This document shows positions 31,555 through 44,799 of a stretch of 64,000 nucleotides of DNA, one piece after another; the stretch's first letter is position 1; each line of letters opens with the position of its first letter. Source of the DNA: Eopsaltria australis (taxonomy: Eukaryota; Chordata; Aves; Passeriformes; Petroicidae); the NCBI GenBank assembly GCA_034509425.1, contig JAVTVJ010000033.1, positions 5,515,001 to 5,579,000 on the forward strand, read 5' to 3'. The position numbers and the translations under genes were made by a program. The notes under the pieces are model-generated. The model saw nothing but the letters and a program-made list of their open reading frames with translations, searched no databases and was not told the origin of the DNA.

Positions 31555-32545
31555 ATATTCATAAATTTATGGAGGCCAGGGGATCAATGTTGGACCCAAT
31601 TCTGTTTAATATCTTTATTGATGATCTGGATGAGGGGATCAAATCTACCCTTAGAAAATTGTCAGAAAACACCAAGTTGTGTGGGACTGTCGATCTGCTG
31701 GAGGATAGGGAGGCTCTGCAGAGGGATCTGGATGGCCTGAAACAGTGGACTGAGGCTAATGGTATGAGGTTCAACAAGATCGAGTGCCAGGTTCTGTATA
31801 TTTGACAGAATAACCCCATGCAGCGCCACAGGCTGGGGGCAGAGTGGATGGAAAGCTGCCCAGCAGAAAAGGACCTGTAGTAGCTACTTAACAGTTGGTT
31901 GAACATGAACCAATCTGTGCCCAGGTAGCCAAGAAGGCCACTGGCATCCTGGCCTGTACCAGCAACAGTGTGGCCAGCAGGACCAGGACAGTGATTGTCC
32001 CCCTGTACTTGGTACTGGTGAGGCTGCATCTCTAGTGCTGTGTCCAGTTTTAGACCCCCCAATTCAGGAAGGACTTTGAGGTGCTGGACCATGTCCAGAG
32101 AAGGGCAACAGAGCTGGGGAAGGTCTGGAGCACAAGCTTTATAAGGAGCAGTTGAGGGAGCTGGGGTTGTTTAGCCTGGAGAAAAGGAGGTTCAAGGGAG
32201 ACCATATTCCTCTGTACAGCCGCCTGTAGGGAGGTTGTGGCCAGGTGGGAGTTGGTCTCTTCTCTCATGCAGCTAATGATAGGACAAGAGGACATAGTCT
32301 TAAACTGCATTAAGGGAGGTTTAGGTTGTACATTAGGAAGTTTTTCACAGAAAGGGTGATTAGGCATTGAAATTATTTGCCAAGGGAGGGGGTATAGTCA
32401 CCTTCCCTGGAGGTGTTTAAGGAAAGACACTTTTAAGGATGAGGCACTTAATGCCGTGGTCTAGTTGACACGGTTATGTTAGGTCCTGGCTTGGATTCAA
32501 TGATCTCAGAGGTCCTTTCCAGCCCAATTGATTGATTCTGATTCT
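31555..32545 (+). mobile_element. CR1 LINE, 5'-truncated, with reverse transcriptase fragment
   Basis: This is the best-preserved CR1 in the window. At 31569-31805 a 78-residue frame still reads part of the CR1 reverse transcriptase, with the catalytic FIDD motif (about 31612-31625) and [13 protein letters not shown] downstream. The 3' region follows in order: 'aagaaggccactggcatcc', 'gtccagagaagggcaacag', 'ggtttaggttgtacattagg'. The end is 'tgattctgattct', the CR1 tail. It is 5'-truncated as usual and cannot code for a whole protein. Confidence 0.9.
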
Positions 32546-33899
32546 CAAAACTTTCATATCAATTACCTCTAATAAGACAAAGTGACTTTTTTTAGAACTG
32601 TTTGTATCTGTTGGACTGAATGTTTAACAGCCATTAGAGAATTTAAGAGGTAGCTAGCTGTATGCTAGGACACCTATTTGTGTCTGTTTCTCTGCTTCAT
32701 TCCTGATGTCTAACACTTGCATGACTCTAGGTCCTAGCTCTCTTTTAGCTCTCCCCTTTAACTCCTGATCAGTTTTTAATACTCTATTCCTGATATTGAC
32801 TCTTGACCTTGGACTTACCTTTTCACACATCTCCAGAGTCTGTTTTCTTCCCTGAAGTACTTCCCTTGATTTCCCTGGACTTTTTACAGATCCAGAGCTA
32901 CTAAATATCTACAACTTTATGAAGGTCATGATAGCCACATCAAAAAAGGTCCATTTACACAATTTTAATTACTGGGATTTTGTGTCCATGTTCTGTTGTA
33001 CTGAAAAGCAATAACCAGTCTTCCAGATTCTATTTTTGTGTGCTGCGTTTCACAATATAGCATTGAACTCTTTTAGATTGTGACTTTCATAACATTTCTT
33101 CCATATATTTCTGTTATTTCTTAGCACTTTATTTTCTGTTCAAAAAACCAGAAAGCATCTGTAAGTTCATTAAGTTTTTAACTGTGAAAATAAGAATGCA
33201 TAACAGGAATAACCTTTCTCTGTGCACATAGTGTAAACCTTTTGAATTTAATTTAATTCTAGTCAATGTCTAACAGTGAGATTCATTTTTGTGATGTGGG
33301 TTAATTTCTGTAATGCAAGCAACACAATTTCACTACATCTTCCATGTGGCAGTGATTATGGCTCATAAAGTTCCTGTTACACTCTTTGGATATTTAGTTT
33401 GATTCATCCTAATAAAAGGTATCCAATGCCATATAAGATAGCCTAGTGTATCTGTGACATTCATATTTGATTGACAGAAACTGTGTTGGGCCTGTGGGAG
33501 ATTTGTGTAACACTGCATAGGAAGGTGAAAACCCAATGGGATATGTCTTGACACGGTAATGGTCTCACTGAATCAAACCCCTAGTTCACATGAGAATGTC
33601 AATATTTGGACAGAAGATTTACTTGCAAGCATGGAATGAGTACCTGTTCTTATTTCTGTATATTATGTCATTAACTGGAAAAAAGTCCACCTGAAGACAT
33701 ATTTTATTTCCTTATAATTTCCTTAATTGTTATAAAGGCTGGTATTTCATTATTAAATTGTATACAACTTAATTACTATGTGTTCAAAGCAGTGCACATA
33801 CAGTTCTCCTTACATTCCTAAACTTGTTCCATTCTTAATGTTCCGCATACATTAGCTTTTGCAATTTCTAAAATGTTTTTGCCACTTAAAATTGCCTAC
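32546..33899. other. AT-rich non-coding DNA
   Basis: Nothing recognisable lies between the CR1 and the minus-strand solo LTR. Confidence 0.5.
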
Positions 33900-33905
33900 A
33901 CTAAC

Positions 33906-34484
33906 TATTACGTTCCCTGCTTTATCCCGCCCTGGTACCGGCGGCAGAGCGCTAGCGTGAACCTGGGAGGCCGTTCGTGTTCTGGAAGGCTTCCCCGGTG
34001 AGCCGATGGGCACCGCTAGTCCGCCTTCGGTCTGGGGAGATGTTGCCCTCAGAGCATGGTGAGATAGCAAAGAACTCTCAGAGAAGGGGGCTCTTAGTGT
34101 GCGAATTCGGTAGGTTTATTACCTCCAAGGCAGCACAGAGACCAAAAGCCAGGAACAGCTCATCCCATGGGTATTTAAGGGAGGAACAACATCCAATAAA
34201 CTGAGGGCAAAGGGGCAATACAGGGGAGGGGCTGGGGTACATTGCCGAATGGGGTTTAGGGAGGGGAGGGGGGAAGAGAGAACAACGAATGAACAACTGG
34301 GTAACAGGGAATTTCCCAGAACGGGGAAACATAACAGACAAATCAAGGAACCAATAGCAGGAACTTGGGGTTCATGGCTTGGTGGTCCAGACCACTGCCT
34401 CTGGCAGCTCCGGGGGGAAACTCTCTGTCTGTGGAACATGCCACGGGAAGTCCTTATCTTTCCTGGTTCGGAACCACCGCAACA
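33906..34484 (-). mobile_element. Solo LTR (579 bp), ERVK- or ERV1-like
   Basis: Read on the minus strand it begins TGTTGCGG and ends AACGTAATA, where the usual terminal CA appears as TA. A perfect 6-bp duplication ACTAAC flanks it (33900-33905 and 34485-34490). The minus strand has a TTAAATAC TATA-like box (about 34171-34178) and AATAAA (34115-34120), in the order expected of U3-R-U5. It is much more GC-rich than its surroundings. There is no internal sequence. It is unlike the LTR of the full-length provirus. Confidence 0.82.
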
Positions 34485-34490
34485 ACTAAC

Positions 34491-37400
34491 TAATACTGTG
34501 TCTTAGATTATGCTTAATATTAATTTATTGAATGCAAAATCAGCTATTCATGTGACTTTCAGATTTTGGTCAGTTTTCAACTCAACAGTTGACAGTAAGA
34601 AGGACTCCCATCTGAAAAAAAAGAGCATGCAGATAATTTAGTGTTGGGTAAATAGTAGATAATTCTTGTAATAGGGGAGTATAGGCCTACTGGAAAATAT
34701 TCCTGGAATGGCTTCCAGGACTAAAAGTCAACTATTTAACTAAATCTTCTAAAAGCTTTGAATGAAAAGTATTTACATGCTTATTAGTAAGCATAAAATC
34801 AGTTTTTGGCTTATGTGGGAGAAAGAAGTGATTTATTGAAAAACGAAGAATATAAATTATTTAATCTGATCTCTTCAAAGTTTGGACAGAAAAAAACCAC
34901 CACAAACCTCACAGCAATTTAACAGATTTTAAAGGGCTTCAACATTATTTGTATGGTTTGTTGCTAACAGACCAAAACTTTACTTTTATATAAGCTTACA
35001 ACTCTGATGTTATTAGAGAAAATTATTATTATTAATATTAGCACTGTACTACCACATACTAAACGACCTTGAAGTACTTAGGTCAGCTTCTAATATAGGT
35101 CTACAATTCAAAAATTGTGACAAGAAATAGAATGGTTGAGCTAAAACTAACCTTTTAACAGGTGAGATGAAACTCTTAAGGAAGGTCTTTGTTAAGATGA
35201 TACATGCACAGCTACTCTCAGTGATGTATACACTCTGTGAATAAACATTAGCACCCTAGTGCTGTCTTTTAATACAACTATAAAGATTTAAAGGAAATCT
35301 TGCCAAATGTTTCTGTTAGGGAAATATTTTATTACTTACAATGATAAAAATTTTTTTTCACTCTTATACCAGTGTTTTAGAAATGGAAATAAAATATTAT
35401 GACTCCAGAATATTTTGAAATGTAATTCAAAATTCAGTGTTATAATTAAATCTAGAAAATATTTCTTTAACAGTTAATTATAATTTGTAGTGATTTTAGT
35501 GCAGTAGCTTCCCCTTTGGTGGGTCATGGGAACTGAGTCTGTACGTATGTAATTTTCTGTTTAAGTGATCAAAGGCAGCTTCCAGTCAGATCATATTGAA
35601 ACATGGTGTCTTATTTTATAGATCAAACTATGTCTATTCTGTAATGAGAATATTTATTTCAGCTTCAAATAATAATTAAATCAAGTAGGAGTTTTTTGAA
35701 CTTACCTTCAAACTGACATTCTTGTGTTTTGATCATCTATTCAACAATAAATTGAGAGTATAAATACATGCATAGGAAAACAGCAGGCATCCTTCATGAA
35801 CAACTTTTCAGTAGATTAGATTAAAGAAAAAGTATCCTTTTCCTAACAAAGTGGCTCAGAATTCTGGTAGCAGAGCAATCTGTGGAGAAAAAAAAATTTT
35901 AGAGGATGTTCTACAGTATTTATCTATGATTAAAATAATTAATAAAATAAGGTCTGTTCCCTGAACTTGAGACAAACCAGCATATCATGCTTCTGTCTGT
36001 TCAAATAAAGTCTGCTATTTACCTATCCTGCCCCACATGTGGAAGAGGTATGGACTTTTGGGAGTAGTCCATGGCTTGTGTTAACGTCTGAATTGTCCTC
36101 AGCTGTTCATGTAGAAAGTTACTTAGCCCAATCAAAATTGTGACAGGGATCACTCTACATATATTAGTACAGATAACCATGTTTCCATCTTTATCAAAAT
36201 TTATGCTCCCTGGCACAGTTTGATATATAACTATAAATGTAGACATTGGGAATTGCTTGATAAACTATGTATCTTCACCTTTTCTTAAGCATTAACTGAT
36301 TTTGCTAATTCTGACTTCCTACGTATTTCATCCTCCACAATTTCAATCTCTAAGGCAGAGACATCTTCACAAATGCAAAGATGAAGTTCTGTCTCAATGT
36401 CATGGATGAGCTCCAGAAATTACATTTCTATTTAACTCTTCAGGACAGTATGAAGGATTGTGTTTGGGTGCAGGACTGTGCCCAAGGCAGAGAGGTAAAC
36501 AGAGCGGATGGAAGGATGATGTTTAATTGTAATTTCAAGGAACTTGTATGTCAGAATGCGGGCAGGAGTAACTCTTGAGTGGAGGAAATTGGGTATTATG
36601 TAATTCTCTCAAAATTAGTCCTGCAAAGAGCCTTTTGTAGGGAAAGTGCTGAACCACATGCTGCAGAGATTTGTCATCCATGTCATCCATCAGGACAAAG
36701 CCATTGCTGAACCCGCTGAGATCACCACAAATATGTTTCAGATTATATTCAAAACTGTATCCAAACTCAACAGCTGACTGTGTTATCTATAATAAGACAA
36801 GCTAAACCTCTATATTTTGGTTAATTCAAAATCCAAATCCAAATATTGCTATTCTGGCTTTCACTTGGTATCCGTATTGACAACTTTGATACCATTGCAG
36901 ACCAGGAGATTCCCATAAGTGCTGGTCAGTTGCTCTTTCTTTTCTAAGATTAACATTTCTTTCCTATTGCTCTTTGTGGGAGCTCAGATGACCCCCAGCA
37001 TCTCACAAAGCACTCTCTTTTGATTTAGACTGGCACATTACCTCTATGATATTGTGCATATATGCAAGACTAACACAAATCAGTGGTTGAAAGGAAATAT
37101 TGTACTGGTGTCTGCTTCTGAAAGGATAAACAGACACACATTTTGAAATCTAAGGTATTATAATACACTATGAAGTGTAGGAAATGGGCATATGTTTGGT
37201 TTTTTTGGGTTTTTTAATCTTTTAAAGATCAACATTAGTTTAATAAATGCAACCATTGTCATTGTTCATTCCTTATATTCTGTGTTAAACTAAATTTGAA
37301 TGATGGGCTGCAGCATCAGGGAATCCCCACACCAGCAATACTTAGGATAATTCACTTAATTTAATGAATTCTCCTCTAAATTTTGTCTTCCAGAACTGTT

Positions 37401-40400
37401 TACACTAAAAAAGATTGGGCAAAAGAAGTTATCAAAAAAGATTTTTTTTTGTCACTTTAAATGAATTCACATTGAGCAAGATGACTGGTAAGAGAGAATC
37501 TGATTCAGAGTTAACCTGAGAACCCTACCCAGTCAGTATTTCACCATTTGCCCATTTAATATCCAAATACTGATTTATCCAAGAATGTGACTGCAATCTT
37601 AACTATCTGTTGCTTCCCTCTGGCAGTGTTGTTAATGTGTTTTGGGTCATTATCTGATGAAAGACACTGGCTTGTGTGGCATTTACAAAGACTTACCCTA
37701 AACTTTTAATTGCTTGAGAGTGTGGGCTCCTACCTTGCATTCACTATATGCTACATACACTGTCCTTGATACTTTTGTAATGAACTATATCATATGCTAA
37801 TTTTTGCACTAAAGAAAAGCATGGAAAATCAGTGGGGTAAGGACACAGGCCCTCTAATAAATAAATGAAAATCTAATTAAATATATAAGAGTGAGAGAAA
37901 ATTTCTTGTGAGGTAAACCTGGAATCTTTTAGATAATTTGGTGAAATATCTACATCTGGTCACAACTGTGATGGAAAGGTTGAAAGATGTTAAGTGCACA
38001 TTGCTGGAGCCAACACTACATTCCCTTACTTCTCTTAGAAAAAAGAAAATATTGAGGATATTGAGGTACCAAATTCTCATATGATTCACCATGCTTTCTA
38101 GTTGCTGATAGAAAGATCCTTTTTTTGCCTGAAGAGTAGTGAATTTCAGTAATCTCAGCACTACCAGTATTAGGCCTGTTACCAGTAAAATCGTGGGACA
38201 ACTTGCAGCATCACTGTCTGTTTCCAGGAAACTCTGCTGCATTGAGCCAGTGATAATGAGGGAGAGAGGCTTCAGGGGTAGGCACAAGTACAGCAGGACA
38301 GTTCCCTCTACCATGGACTCAGGGCCAAGGATATGAAAACCAAAAAAAACACTAACAATTCTGAACAAGTGCTGGTGCCTCTCCTTAGCTCTGAATTTCT
38401 TAGTTCTTAGTTCTAAAGCTTAAGAGTTGGGTTTGTTCTCTCGCAGGGCTCATGTATCTTGCTTTCTTGACTAACCCATGACAGAACTTCCAAATGAGGT
38501 GAAAAGGGTATTCTTTTCACCCATTTTCTTTTCTCCCTGTTATTTCCTGCTTTCCTCCCTTATGCTTATGTGGTCATCAGGGTATACTCCTTGGGAGAAA
38601 AAGAAAAAAATTATTTTAGTTTGAAATCCTTTAGATTAAGGATACTGAACTCTAATCTCCCAAGTGATTTCTTTAACAAAGCCTGTCATACAAAACATGA
38701 GCAATGCCTCCCCTCATCACCTTTCTCTGACTGCTCTGTTTTAAAGGCAAAGGAATTGAAACAGAGTTTTATATGTGGCTCAATAACTGTCAGGCACTGT
38801 CACATTACAAGTTTCAGAACTTCAGTCCTACCACACTGGTCTTCTTAGAAACTTATGAATTCTGCCTGGAGAGAGTTGAGGGCTGTGGATCCTCAATAGG
38901 AGACAAGAACGATTCCAAGCATAAGCAAAAATGGAATCTTGTGCAATCAAGAAAATTATAGGTCAAACACATGCCAGAAAATTTAGCTGTTTGCTCAGTA
39001 TGGGTATTTTCAATGACAATTAACCTGGGAGAGGTGTAAACTTGATCTACATTTTTTAAAGGTGTCTATATTCTTTTAAATGTATGTGCTTTATCCTAGT
39101 TTATATTACAGTACTTGAATTTCTTCCATCATCTGTCATTCTTTATAACCTTTTTTCTGAAATATTGACTTTCTTTTTATGTGTTGGAAATATATGCTGC
39201 TTTTCCCTTTACTGTTGATATCAATTTTACCCCTTTTTCTGAATAGCTGTAGATATAAATTTGATATAATTAATGTAGCAGTCTTTGACTCTATCTTTCC
39301 AAACTCCATAGGCTGAATTATACTAGAGATGGCTTGCCTTGTTAATTAGGTCTAACTTGCCACTATTTTGATTTGTCAAAAAATGAAAACAAAATGGCTG
39401 ATAGCATGGCTATAGACCACAAAAGGTGAGAACATAACTCTAACAGCTGTTTGAGGACAATTTTACTCATGATCAAATATATGAGATCTAGTTCTGGTTC
39501 AGTTTCTCTCCCTAACTGTTAAAGAAATTTGGGAAATTTGACTAAAGAAGATGTATAAAATAAAAAATACTAAGATCACAGAGTGGTTAAACTTGATGTT
39601 GAGAACCCAGTGTTAAAGAAATTCAAGTGGGAAAAAGTTCATAAAACTTAAGTAAATCGAAAAAACAAGAAGCTAGTCCAAATAACTCATTCAGATTCCC
39701 TCTCAATGTAATAAAGAATTACCTTTTCATGACTTCAAGTGTCCTTCCATTTCTTGGAGTTTTTTTCCTATTTTCTACTGAGGCATTTTAGACCTCAGTG
39801 TTAGACTGAATATCCAACTTCAGATAAGTCAATTTAGGTGAGACAAATCTCAGGTTGGTTGTCTGAGTGGGTAAAAAAAGCTGAACACTATGTGACTAGA
39901 GGTCATTTACACGATGTCCTGTTACAAATTTGTGGTTGAGAGTCAGAAAATATTATTACATTGATTGATCTACCTGACACAGCTGTTGTGAAAATGATTA
40001 CTCTTTGTATAGATAGAAATAAATCCGAAAGATACAATTCTAACTCCTGTAGTCCAACTAAACTGGATGGAACATTTCTCGTCAGTTTATGTTATAAATA
40101 AGAAGATTCTTCAAAGATTTTGGTTGAGGAAATTTGTTCTCCTATCTGGTTTCAACAGTAACAAAATGAAGCAGAAGGCAAAAGTAAACCTCCAACTTCC
40201 CTCATATTTTCTTATCCAAATAAGATCCATGTTTATTGCCCACAAATAAACCCTTCCAGTAACTGAAGGATAATTATCTAGTTTTCTGCATTTATATTTC
40301 CTTTATTTGTTGAACGAAGAGTTTCACAAGGCTTGAGGATTTAAAAATTCACAATCTCATCTTTTTAACAGTTGAAATGGGCAAAACTGTAATTGTGAAT

Positions 40401-40497
40401 TCAAACTTAACCACAAACTTAAGCTGTTTTACTGATTCCAGGTTGTACCTCAGTAGAGAAAAATACACATATGAAGTTACCTGACCAATTTTCATAC
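34491..40497. other. AT-rich non-coding DNA
   Basis: About 6 kb with no recognisable repeat family. It contains one unusually long but unrecognised open frame (37877-38368, minus), listed separately. Confidence 0.5.
37877..38368 (-). other. Open frame of 163 codons, unrecognised
   Basis: This is the longest open frame outside the retroviral elements and low-complexity repeats. It contains a clearly hydrophobic segment (CPTILLVTGLILVVLRLLKF) after a moderately complex stretch (LGPESMVEGTVLLYLCLPLK). No family is recognised, no promoter is evident, and the second half looks like translated AT-rich DNA. It could be a single exon, a decayed pseudogene or chance, and I favour chance or a relic. 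Confidence 0.2.
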
Positions 40498-41165
40498 AAT
40501 CATAGAATCATTCAGGTTGAAAAATACCTCCAAGATCATCGAGTCTGACCTTTGACTGACTTTGTCAACTAAATCATAGCCCAAAGTGCCACAGTCAGTC
40601 ATTTCTTGAACACCTCCATGGATGGTGCATCCATCACCTCCCTGTGTAGTCCATTCCAGTGCTTGACAACCCTTTCTGTGAAGTTCTTCCTGATGTCCAA
40701 ACTGAACTTCCTGTGATGCAGCTTTAGGCTATATCCACTTATCCTGTCACTAGTTCCCTAGGAGAAGAGTCCAATCGCCACCTGTCTAAAGCCTCATTTC
40801 AGGTAGTTGTAGAGAGTGATAAGGTCTCCTCTCAACCTCCTTTTCTCCAGGCTAAACAACCCCATGTCCCTCAGCTGCTCCACATAGAGTCCTAGACTCT
40901 CTAGCCTTTCCCCAGCTTTGTTGCCCTTCTCTGGACTCGCTCAAGCACCTCAATGCCCCTTGTACTGAGGGGCCCAAAACTAGACACAGCACTTGAGGTG
41001 TGGCCTCAACAGTGCCCAGTACAGAGGGAATATCACTGCCCTGGTCCTGCTGGCCACACTAGTTTTATTATATAGGTCAGAATGCCACTGGACTTCTTGG
41101 CTACCTGAGCACACTGATGGCTTTTGTTTGTAGCCTCTCATCACATCTGTCCTATGAAGTTGTAT
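40498..41165 (-). mobile_element. CR1 LINE 3' region
   Basis: It opens with the tail 'caatcatagaatcattcagg' and continues 'ccattccagtgcttgacaac', 'aaggtctcctctcaacctcc', 'ctccaggctaaacaacccc' and 'ctggtcctgctggccacac'. This is minus orientation, 5'-truncated, and better preserved than the copies at 18.6 and 21.1 kb. Confidence 0.9.
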
Positions 41166-43833
41166 TTGACACCTCAGGACACCTCAAACTACATTAAACA
41201 GTGATGATCAGGCAATAGAATTGAGTCTCTTGTCAAAATAATCTGAAGTGCTTTTAAACCTTCTAGAAAGTCATGTTTCTGTGATCCAAAGCCTAATTTT
41301 AATGCAACACAATGGCATAATCTTGGCTCATGCATCCAAGAAAATTGCCAAAACTCTGGGAAAGAGTGCTGACAAAACTGCATAGGCTACTGCCATGAAA
41401 GGTAACAAAGATGAGACTGCAGAAAAAGTAAGAGAGAGTTGTTCAAGGATTCTGCAGGAATAATAGGTGAGAAAAATCTTAAAGGAAAAATAAATAAAAG
41501 AAAAGCTTTTAGTCCTACTAATCAATTTTCTAATATTAGGCAAGAAATATTTTACATTTTTAGTTTTCCAATATTTGTGTATGCGATCTCTATCCCTGTG
41601 TAGAATATCTACAATTATTTGATATTCATGTTCAGTTTCTCCTTCTGCCTTGTATCTTCATTTTCTTCTCCAAATACTTAAGTTCCACAGTGAAAGGGCA
41701 ATATGCTTTTTGATCAAGGTTTTATATTAAAGAAAATAGTTTTTAAAAATGCACAAAGAAAATTTTATCTATTTTATAGTTCTTCAGAATAAAAAATCCT
41801 GCTCCCTGTCATTAGAAAGCAGGATACTTGTGGTAGTTATTGTTAAATACATTACAAAAAATTTCTGATGTAAAACTGAAGCAAATCTGAGTTCTGAAGT
41901 CTTTCAAAATAACATTGGTCCAGTGTGTTCAGTGTGTTCTGGACACCTTATTTCCAAGGAGTAAGCAAGAGTTTTCTGAGGGTATAAACCTGGGAACAAA
42001 GAGACAGTGGAGTGATGGTAAAATAAAATATATGAAAACATTTTCAGAAGATGAGGAATAAAAAGGTCTTGATCTCCTTCCTACTTAATTGTTAATAATA
42101 AATAAACTACTCCACTTAATTTTATCACACTTGAACACAGAAAAGGAATTAAAAGAAGCCTTTTTATCTGGAGAGATGTGAAGAAAAACAGACATCAGGA
42201 ATTCAACCCAAAGAGTGTGTTAAATTATCTAAAAAATATTCTACCCTCTCTCAAGGCCTATCCTAAATAATTTGAGAACAGAGATGACATTTAAAAGCAG
42301 AAGGGAAGGTGGGCAGGAAGATCACAGCAGAAAAGATGAATTTCTTGTGCTGCTATATAACACCATCATTTTTCTTAATTATTCTTGACATTTCACCTAT
42401 TATTCTGTGAGCTCCCTCAGAGCATAGAGGGGAAAAACTGCCAGTTGCTTTTCAGAATAAAATGTGAAGAGGTACTTACTGTCAGCTTTTACGGCTGAAG
42501 TCTGCCCTTTGGTAGGCAGAATCATAGCACCACCTATCTGGTAACATTAGCTGTTATGTTTGCAGATGTGCAACCCATGGCAGACTATGAAAAATGTGAG
42601 GTGTGGAGGGTATTTGTGTGAAAGGAGGCCACTAGCCTAAACTTAGTTTTATGCTGGAAGAGGAATACTGAAGATATGCTGAAGCAAAGTATTGCTAAAG
42701 TAGTGAATTAACCTTCTAAGAATCTTTTTCAAAATTTTTCCAAGAAAATAAATAGTGTGTATCTGCATAGGACATTTAAATTTAATATATTGTCTAAACC
42801 AAAGGAATAAAATTATCTCTCATAATGAATGAAGCATTAATTTCCATTGCTCCTCTAGGGTACTGCTGTAAAACAAGGACTCAGAATTGTTCACCAATGT
42901 GACAAGGATGTAGGTGTTATACTAAGAAACCTAGAGTTTGCATGGAAAGATAGAAAAAAAAGCAGAAAACTCAATCAAACCACTAGTGGAACAAAATTTT
43001 ATGTTCTTCGTAGGACACTTTCATTTCATTGGGTTTTTAAATTTATTTTCTGTACTTCAGTGGATCATGATGTATATGTAAGAAATAAATTGCTAGCTCA
43101 CAAGGTAACTTCAATCAAGATAATCATTAATATTAAAAATAATAAAACCCCCTTAATGAGGTTTATACAATTAAAAGTATATGCTTGGGAATCAATAAAC
43201 AGAAGTCACAACCAATAATTTCACAGAGCAAAACACAGATGTGATAGAAGGCTGTCATCTGTGGCAGAATATATTTATCCATCTATTTATTTATTTATTT
43301 ATTTAGCTAAGGGAATACTGATCTCTTCATCAAAGTACAGTCTCAAAATGAAAATCCATTTTACTGCCATGAAAATTCTTGGAAATTTGGTACATTTTGA
43401 AGATAAACATCTCTTCCTTAAGTCTTTCCCATTTCTAATAAGATTCATGAATGTAAGATAATGAAACTACATTAGCTAAAATCTGTAGAATCTCAGAACC
43501 TTCCCCTCTATTACATTTCATTCCGGGAAAGAAAATCTTCCATGTCAATCCACTATGAATAGTCAATTCTTCAGTATATTTTTGGTCTTTCTTCTCATAA
43601 AATCTGCTCTCCTTTCCAATAGTAGGATTTCTCTTGATCTTCAGCATCCTACCAACTAGCACTGAAAGAGAAAAAAATAACAATTGTCACTGACTGATGG
43701 ATAGTAATATATTTAAGAAGCTGTACTTGCAAAGCGTTAAGCACTAAAGCACTTCTATTCCATAATACAATGTTATGATTTATGTTTGATGCCATTTAAA
43801 TATATTAGATTCTGAGGAACTTTAATGTAGACT
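41166..43833. other. AT-rich non-coding DNA
   Basis: It holds a short (TATT)n microsatellite at 43284-43305. No gene is seen. Confidence 0.5.
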
Positions 43834-44411
43834 TGTGATGGGTTGACCTTGGCTGGATGTTAGGTGACCATCCAGCTACTCTAACACTCCCCTTTCCAGC
43901 TGGACAGGGGAGACAAAATAAGATGGAAGACAACTCATAGGCTGAGGTAAGGTAATTTACTAAAGTAAAAGAGAAAATGTGTGTTCATAAGCAAAGAGAA
44001 AAAAAAAAGTTTTTTCTCTACTTCCCATCAGTAAGGCATGTCCAGCCACTTGCCAAGAAGCAGGGCTTCAGCATAGTGGTTGCTTTGGAAGGCAAGCATT
44101 GTAAAAAATGAATGTACACCATTCTTCCTCCTTCCCTTAGGTTTATATCTGAGCTGACATAATGTGTTATGCAATATCCCTTCATTCAATATGGAACAGC
44201 TGGCCTAGGTGGGTCCCCTCTCAGGATCTTGCCCATGCCCAGCTCTCGATGGGGTGAATGTTGAGAGACAGCACTGATGCTGTGCCAGCCCTGCTCAGCA
44301 GTAGCCAAAACACTGAGGTGTTATCAACATCTTTCCTGCTACCAGTGCAAAGCACAACACTGTGAGGGCTGCTGTGGGAAAATGAATTCTGTCTCAGCCA
44401 GACCCAGTACA
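43834..44411 (-). repeat. 3' LTR of ERVL remnant
   Basis: The plus strand begins TGTGATGGGTTGACCTTGGC and ends CCCAGTACA, the signature of the abundant avian ERVL LTRs. Orientation is minus because the pol remnant reads toward it from the right. Confidence 0.85.
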
Positions 44412-44738
44412 ATCTCCAACCCTTATTCCATGCTATTTGCATCATGCTCAGATGCCACATAATTTATATGTCTTCTAACTGTTCCGTTGTATTTATTTAC
44501 CATTACTGAAATCTCTTCTTACTAATACATACAACTTAAAATACATCCTTAAACCATCTCTATATCCAACATACAGACTTGTACATTTTCCTTAACTACT
44601 ATCCCCTGTCCTTTCCCAAATAGATATTATTTTCTCATTTCATGGGCTTCTTCCACCCCTCCAGATCCTTGACTTGGGCTTAAAATTAATTTTTCATCAG
44701 TTTGTATCATTCCTGCTACTTCTTGTAACATACACCAC

Positions 44739-44769
44739 AGATTATTTTCCCCTCAAGGGAAAATAATCT
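44739..44769. repeat. Perfect 13-bp inverted repeat, 5-base loop
   Basis: AGATTATTTTCCC (44739-44751) and its exact reverse complement (44757-44769) are separated by CTCAA. It lies between the ERVL integrase remnant and the LTR. Confidence 0.95.
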
Positions 44770-44799
44770 TGAGGCACACACCGGGTCTCCCCATCCTTC

